NCBI GenBank assembly: GCA_964561655.1
Contig: CAZLQG010000017.1
Span: 1-21,847 of the forward strand
From: CAZLQG01 sp964561655
GTDB taxonomy: Bacteria > Patescibacteriota > Doudnabacteria > UBA920
Direction of reading: 5' to 3'
Length of the DNA stretch: 21,847 bases
Part shown: positions 17,998 through 21,847 of the stretch, one piece after another
Layout: each line of letters begins with the position of its first letter
How positions within the stretch are numbered: position 1 is the stretch's first letter
The notes under the pieces: model-generated
Database searches by the model: none
Told to the model about the DNA's origin: nothing
What the model saw: the letters and a program-made list of their open reading frames with translations, nothing else
Translations under genes and position numbers: made by a program

Positions 17998-19668
17998 TTA
18001 ATTTTTTATTGATAATGAAAAATAAAACGTACTTCCCAAATTTTCGCCCGGGCTTTCCGCCCAGATTTTTCCGCCATGCGCCTCTACAATGCCTTTACTT
18101 ACCACAAGACCTAGGCCCGTGCCTTTTCGGCTTCTGTCCACGCTTATAAGCTGCTTAAACTTAGAAAACAACTGGGACAGATCCTCCTTGGCTATACCGA
18201 CACCGCTGTCTTTTATAGAAACTATTACCTGTTTATTTTGAGCATCTGCATTCAGACCAATGTCTATTTGCCCGCTGTCCGTGTATTTAATCGCATTGCT
18301 GATTAAATTACCCATTACCTGGGCTATTCTTATTTTATCAAATTTCATAGTATATTTCTCGGGGGTATTCACGTTTATGGCCAAATGCTTACGTTCGGCC
18401 TGTTTTTGGAAAATATTGGCCTGCTCTTTAATTACTTCCGCCAAATCGGCGGACTGGGTATTCAACTCAAATTTTCCGGCCTCAATTTTTGCCACATCCA
18501 AAAGATCATTAACAAGCTCCAGCATATTGTTAGAAGCGGTTTCAATTGTTACCACCGTATCTTTAAGTTTTTTAGGATCCGCTCCCGGCTGAGCCGCAGC
18601 CAAACTTTTGAGCATGCTTTCCGAGGACCAACGTACCGCAGTCAAAGGCGCCCTGAGTTCATGAACCATCATGGCGGTAAATTCCTGACGCAGTTTTTCC
18701 AAAGACTTTTCCGAGGTGATGTCATGAAACACCACGCTGGCGCCGATTATCTCACCATGCGGATCTTTAACCGATGCAACGCTCAACTCCAGTGCCTTAT
18801 CCTTTAAAATCAGTTCTGGTACGGTCACGGTTTTATTTTGCGCTATAGTCTGTTCAATCTTGGTTCTAATATCAACTTTGCCGGCCAAGGCATCTACAAT
18901 GTCAAACATGCCAATTTCCTGATTATTTTCAAGGCCTAAAATTCTCTTTACGGCCGGATTGTAAACCAGAAGCTGATTATTTAATCCTACCGTAATTACG
19001 CCGTCCGCCAAAGAATAAATCACCGCCGAAAGCTTGCCTTTTTCACTTTCCAAAACTGCCTGGAGTTTAGAAACCGCAGTAGCCGCCTGGTTGGTAATGG
19101 TATACAAAATTGAGGCCTGTTCGTCGCCGTAGCGCCCCTTTTCCACGGACGCTACATTAATTAAGCCTACCAATTTCTCCGAAATTACCACCGGTAAATT
19201 AAAAAATGACTCTACTTTTGTTTCCAGGTTATCGTCCAAAATATTGCCGGTAATGCTTTCGTCAACGGTAGAAAGATGAATTTCCTGGTTTAAGATTGTG
19301 GAATAGGAAAGTAGCATCTTTTGCTTTACTTCCTTTATAAAATCGTGATTTACCGAATTCTCCACATGGCATTTAAAAACAACTTTGCCCTCGGCTTCTA
19401 TCATCATGGAGGAAACGGTATCGTACTCCAACAAATTTCCTAAAGAACTAGTAATAATCTCCACTATCTTATTGGTGTCTAAAGAATAACCAATTCTCTC
19501 GTTAATCTCCTTTAAAACCTGGGCCTGATAAACTTTTTGCTGGAGCTCCAGCGACCGTCCCGCCGCCTCTTTTAAATGCTTCCTCTCGCGCAAGGAAGTA
19601 TAAATATAACTGGCTACCACAATGCCCAGCATTACAAAATCTATAACTAAAAGAATTTTAACAATCAT
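17998..19668 (-). CDS. Membrane sensor histidine kinase (GAF-PAS-HisKA-HATPase)
   Basis: 556 residues. One membrane segment (about 4-24) is followed by a coiled coil (about 28-55). A GAF-like domain covers about 56-205 (EINERIGYSLDTNKIVEIIT... NLPVVISEKLVGLINVAS), and a PAS domain covers about 212-320 (IYSLADGVITVGLNNQLLVY... GASVVFHDITSEK). The HisKA domain has the H-box MVHELRAPLTAVRW with the phospho-acceptor H336. The HATPase domain has the N-box NLISNAIKY (454-462), the G1 box DSGVGI (487-492), the F-box LFSKF and the G2 box GTGLGL (516-521). It is a complete sensor kinase with internal GAF and PAS sensing; the short extracytoplasmic part cannot sense much outside. It is flanked by a small partner gene upstream and the CheY-like regulator downstream. 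Confidence 0.95.
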   Translation of the reverse strand: MIVKILLVIDFVMLGIVVASYIYTSLRERKHLKEAAGRSLELQQKVYQAQVLKEINERIGYSLDTNKIVEIITSSLGNLLEYDTVSSMMIEAEGKVVFKCHVENSVNHDFIKEVKQKMLLSYSTILNQEIHLSTVDESITGNILDDNLETKVESFFNLPVVISEKLVGLINVASVEKGRYGDEQASILYTITNQAATAVSKLQAVLESEKGKLSAVIYSLADGVITVGLNNQLLVYNPAVKRILGLENNQEIGMFDIVDALAGKVDIRTKIEQTIAQNKTVTVPELILKDKALELSVASVKDPHGEIIGASVVFHDITSEKSLEKLRQEFTAMMVHELRAPLTAVRWSSESMLKSLAAAQPGADPKKLKDTVVTIETASNNMLELVNDLLDVAKIEAGKFELNTQSADLAEVIKEQANIFQKQAERKHLAINVNTPEKYTMKFDKIRIAQVMGNLISNAIKYTDSGQIDIGLNADAQNKQVIVSIKDSGVGIAKEDLSQLFSKFKQLISVDRSRKGTGLGLVVSKGIVEAHGGKIWAESPGENLGSTFYFSLSIKN

Positions 19669-19706
19669 TTTTGTTTCTAAAAACCCAAAAAGACCTTACA
19701 TCAAAA

Positions 19707-19991
19707 TTAACTCTGTATGCTCTTGCCTATGTCCTTCATCATTGGATACTTTTCCAATAAAGTATTCAAAGTCATTTGTGCAATCTGCCCCGAAAGCGTC
19801 ATGTATTCATTAGCAACTCCCTTTAAAACCATTTGCGGATCACCGCTTACTTCCTGCACGGTGCCGTCTTCGGCTACGGAAAGCCCCGGGATTTTTCTGG
19901 CTTTGTCCAAAGCAATGTTGGGTCCCAATACTACCATTTGCTTCTGGACAAGGTCGGTTAGCATTTGTTTGTATTCTTCATGGTCTGGCAT
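19707..19991 (-). CDS. Small conserved-looking protein upstream of the kinase
   Basis: 94 residues: HEEYKQMLTDLVQKQMVVLG, PNIALDKARKIPGLSVAEDG, TVQEVSGDPQMVLKGVANEY, then MTLSGQIAQMTLNTLLEKYP. It looks like two helices flanking a short beta segment and has no membrane segment. The motif GP-I-A-KAR-IPGL reads like a conserved family, but I cannot name it. A Shine-Dalgarno sequence (AAGGAA) precedes the ATG at 19991. It is the first gene of the run with the kinase and response regulator (38 bp spacing to the kinase) and could be a partner or input for the kinase; that is inference. Confidence 0.7.
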   Translation of the reverse strand: MPDHEEYKQMLTDLVQKQMVVLGPNIALDKARKIPGLSVAEDGTVQEVSGDPQMVLKGVANEYMTLSGQIAQMTLNTLLEKYPMMKDIGKSIQS

Positions 19992-20010
19992 GTTTGTTTC
20001 CTTTTTGATT

Positions 20011-20050
20011 ATTATATCTTATTGATAATTTAACTAAAATTATTATACCA
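20011..20050 (-). promoter_or_regulatory. Candidate promoter(s) of the kinase operon
   Basis: Two minus-strand TATAAT boxes lie upstream of the ATG at 19991. One is at 20016-20011. The other, at 20047-20042, is preceded by TG (TGGTATAAT), an extended -10 that is the stronger candidate. Neither has a good -35 hexamer (TTTAAT and TTTTAG at the expected places). Confidence 0.45.
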
Positions 20051-20119
20051 TGAAATCAATCTTCATTAAAATTCTTAAACTTATATCCTTTCAAGTCTTT
20101 AGCCAAGTTCCCTATAAAA

Positions 20120-20140
20120 AACAGGCTTTGCAAGCCTGTT
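20120..20140 (-). terminator. Intrinsic terminator after the membrane protein operon
   Basis: AACAGGCTT (20120-20128) and AAGCCTGTT (20132-20140) form a perfect 9-bp stem with a TGC loop. On the minus strand it is followed by TTTTT. It lies just after the stop at 20161 and separates this operon from the kinase operon. Confidence 0.85.
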
Positions 20141-20160
20141 CAATTTACCAAACCATGTGC

Positions 20161-20553
20161 CTAATGATGGGCGGGATGCTGTTGGTGCTGCTTTCTTATT
20201 TCCACATGTCGTTTTTTGTGGAATAAAAAAACCGCCAAAGCCATCAGCAAATAACCTGCCCAAAACTGCCACTTGGAGTACATGCCGTAGCCGACAAAAT
20301 TAGTAAGCACAATTAAATCGGAAATCAAAGCGACCACAAACCATAAAATCGCAATGAAAACGCCTTCAAAATAATTTATCACGCCCAGTTTCCTTACCAA
20401 AATAACCGCCAAAAAAATGGTTGAGATCCAAAACAGCAAATACTGCAAAGCTAAATTTTCAAAAAATACACTTCCGAAAAAATAATACTTCAGGACGCTA
20501 AAAATTGCCCACTGCAAAACTAAGATAACAAAGAAACGCTTTATAGTCATCAT
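20161..20553 (-). CDS. Four-helix membrane protein with His-rich tail
   Basis: 130 residues. Four membrane segments are predicted at about 5-24, 32-53, 58-80 and 92-110. The C-terminal tail HKKRHVEIRKQHQQHPAHH is unusually rich in His and Lys and could bind metal or acidic lipids. I do not recognise the family. It is the second gene of a two-gene operon after the protein at 20573-21079 (19 bp spacing), and the same promoter and terminator bracket both. Confidence 0.7.
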   Translation of the reverse strand: MMTIKRFFVILVLQWAIFSVLKYYFFGSVFFENLALQYLLFWISTIFLAVILVRKLGVINYFEGVFIAILWFVVALISDLIVLTNFVGYGMYSKWQFWAGYLLMALAVFLFHKKRHVEIRKQHQQHPAHH

Positions 20554-20572
20554 AAAATTATTCGTATTGAAA

Positions 20573-21079
20573 TTATTTCCCGTTTTTCAAACGCTTAGGG
20601 GCCCTTTTCCTGACAATCTTCCTTTTTATGGGCTTTGGGGAATCGGATGAAACCACTTTAACATTCGTCGTTAAGCCTTCCAGCTCCCAAAGGTCAGTTT
20701 CTAGTTTTTTTTGGACGGCTTTAATTTTGGAATTAAGCTGATAGCCGGAATGTTTCCTAGCCGGCCAGTATTTGCGAGCCACGTAATCGGCAAAACCCCT
20801 ATGGCTGCATTCCTCGTAAACCTTTTCATACCAGTACATTCCAAGCCAAATCCCGTACCACGCCCCAAACATCATAGCCAAAATCAGCGTAAAATAATCT
20901 GCCGCCAAAAACAATAAATAAGAGTTTTCGGAAACGTCGGCAAGAAATTTTGCTCCACTCAACACCAAATAGAAAAATATTACAATCCTATGCAATATCA
21001 AAAACAGCAAGACCCCAAGCATGGCGCTTAAAAAAAGATACAAGGATTTTTTAAACCCGCTTTCTTTATTTTCCCCCAT
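20573..21079 (-). CDS. Membrane protein with basic C-terminal tail, function unknown
   Basis: 168 residues. A short cytoplasmic start is followed by hydrophobic segments at about 12-40 and 53-82 (LAADYFTLILAMMFGAWYGI), then a soluble part. The latter contains EKVYEECSHRGFADYVARKY, followed by WPARKHSGYQLNSKIKAV and a very basic end (PIKRKIVRKRAPKRLKNGK). The basic end could touch nucleic acid or anionic lipids. No known family is recognised. It is the first gene after a good promoter (21182-21210) and probably co-transcribed with the His-tailed membrane protein. Confidence 0.7.
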   Translation of the reverse strand: MGENKESGFKKSLYLFLSAMLGVLLFLILHRIVIFFYLVLSGAKFLADVSENSYLLFLAADYFTLILAMMFGAWYGIWLGMYWYEKVYEECSHRGFADYVARKYWPARKHSGYQLNSKIKAVQKKLETDLWELEGLTTNVKVVSSDSPKPIKRKIVRKRAPKRLKNGK

Positions 21080-21181
21080 TTTCTAGTTTTAATTTTTATT
21101 GAGCGCGGTCCGATTTAGCCGAAACACCAACTAATGTTTATACTTTTGGTTTCAATCTTTACTCTCCTAAATACTGACCTT

Positions 21182-21210
21182 ATTATAAAGAATAATTTAA
21201 AAATAAGCAA
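21182..21210 (-). promoter_or_regulatory. Promoter of the two membrane protein genes
   Basis: On the minus strand TTGCTT (21210-21205) and TATAAT (21187-21182) are separated by 17 bp, a good sigma-70 match. Transcription starts near 21175, leaving a leader of about 95 nt. The leader contains an AGGAG followed by a tiny TTG-started frame of five codons, probably without meaning. Confidence 0.7.
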
Positions 21211-21229
21211 GAAATATATTTTACTGATA

Positions 21230-21847
21230 TTATTTTGAACTTAAAATGCTCTTTTTATAGCTGTCCAGGTTATCCAGCGCCGTTCCGGTGCCTTTGGCCA
21301 CGCATAAAAGCGGATCTTCGGAAACAAAACACTGCACCCCGATATGTTCGGAGATGCAATGGCCCAAATTCTTAAGAAGCGCCGTGCCTCCTGTCATAAT
21401 CATGCCTTTGTCAATAATGTCGCTGGCCAGCTCCGGAGGGGTATCTCTTAAAACCGTTCTTATAGCCTTTACAATCTCAAACAAATCGTCCTCAATGGCT
21501 TTTACCACCTCGTTGGTGGAAACAGTTACGATTTTGGGAAGCCCCGAAAGCATATCCCGCCCCTTTGCTTCCATTTGCTCTTCTTCGTTTAAAGACAAAG
21601 CACTGCCAATGGAAATTTTAATTTCTTCCGCAGTGCGATCGCCAATAGCCACGCCATGCTTTCTTCTTACGAAATCCACGATTGCCTGGTCAAGTTTGTT
21701 GCCGGCTACTCTGATTGAAGTGGAATTGACTATACCGCCCAAAGAAAGCACGGCCACGTCCGTAGTACCGCCGCCGACGTCAATTACCAAATTTCCCGAA
21801 GCCGAAGCTATGGGAATCCCCGCGCCGATTGCCGCAGCCACGGTCTC
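21230..21847 (-). CDS. mreB: Rod shape-determining protein MreB, C-terminal part
   Basis: 206 residues of the actin-like MreB/Mbl fold run from the right window edge to the stop at 21230. The second phosphate-binding loop VIDVGGGTTDVAVLSLGG, the helix IRVAGNKLDQAIVDFVRRKH, and the adenosine motif IMTGGTALLKNL are clear, and the end (VAKGTGTALDNLDSYKKSIL) is family-typical. MreB forms membrane-bound filaments that guide side-wall peptidoglycan synthesis in rod-shaped cells. The first phosphate loop and the N-terminus are outside the window. Any promoter or mreC/mreD neighbour is not visible. Confidence 0.95.
   Translation of the reverse strand, partial: ETVAAAIGAGIPIASASGNLVIDVGGGTTDVAVLSLGGIVNSTSIRVAGNKLDQAIVDFVRRKHGVAIGDRTAEEIKISIGSALSLNEEEQMEAKGRDMLSGLPKIVTVSTNEVVKAIEDDLFEIVKAIRTVLRDTPPELASDIIDKGMIMTGGTALLKNLGHCISEHIGVQCFVSEDPLLCVAKGTGTALDNLDSYKKSILSSK

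Noticed and set aside
21080..21229. Five-codon TTG-started leader frame behind AGGAG in the leader of the membrane protein operon
   Set aside because: Too short and with a poor start codon; no attenuator hairpin follows.
1..21847. CRISPR array, insertion sequence, transposase or phage gene
   Set aside because: No regularly spaced repeats with unique spacers, no transposase or integrase-like protein and no phage structural gene were seen; the tandem repeats present have no spacers.

Overview
The window reads like a piece of a small-genome, low-GC bacterial metagenome assembly, most likely Patescibacteria/CPR (Parcubacteria-like). This is inference from several signs: a very short division cluster (mraZ, rsmH, ftsL-like, ftsI and nothing more of the usual dcw operon), many small lineage-type membrane or hypothetical proteins, and AT-rich 7-10 bp low-complexity repeats between and even inside genes. 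A run of exactly 100 N at 5372-5471 is a scaffold gap. TGA is used as a stop (for example at the end of the MacA-like gene), so the Gracilibacteria/SR1 UGA-Gly code does not apply.

Layout. 1-157 is the 5' part of an unrecognised minus-strand gene. 158-489 has no convincing gene but is rich in stem-loops. A tRNA-Gln(UUG) lies at 490-564 (minus), and 19 nt of its 3' end are repeated 48 bp away. 644-991 (+) is a small membrane protein that converges on a five-gene minus-strand operon (5827 to 1017): a secreted helical protein cut by the gap, a MacA-like adaptor, a MacB-type ATPase, a MacB-type permease, and an exported DUF5666-like protein. Together these look like an envelope efflux or export system. 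A short remnant of a second permease C-terminus sits between the last two genes. 6020-7009 (minus) is an adenosine deaminase-family enzyme.

7109-8699 (+) is a run of four genes: a 2-TM protein, a diguanylate cyclase with an inhibitory RxxD site, a DUF2188-like protein, and an unknown protein that follows in the same frame. Then come msrB with its own promoter, a GH15 alpha-glucosidase/trehalase-type enzyme, and an overlapping YhhQ-type queuosine-precursor transporter. From 11855 on, everything identified as a gene is on the minus strand. The division cluster mraZ-rsmH-ftsL-ftsI (15618 to 11855) is driven by a near-consensus promoter followed by 10-bp-spaced TGG repeats that look like MraZ operators. 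Upstream of it are a response-regulator operon (RR, PPC/DUF296 protein, YdjM-like membrane protein, SpoU/TrmH methyltransferase), a hybrid GAF-PAS histidine kinase with a small upstream partner gene, two unknown membrane proteins with their own promoter and terminator, and the 3' part of mreB at the window edge.

Main points of interest: the mraZ control region (operators versus DnaA boxes, and a stem that hides the start codon), the repeat-derived insertion inside RsmH and repeat-derived tail on the ABC ATPase, the repeated tRNA 3' end beside a structured region, the remnant of a permease tail, and a leader terminator ahead of the GH15 gene.
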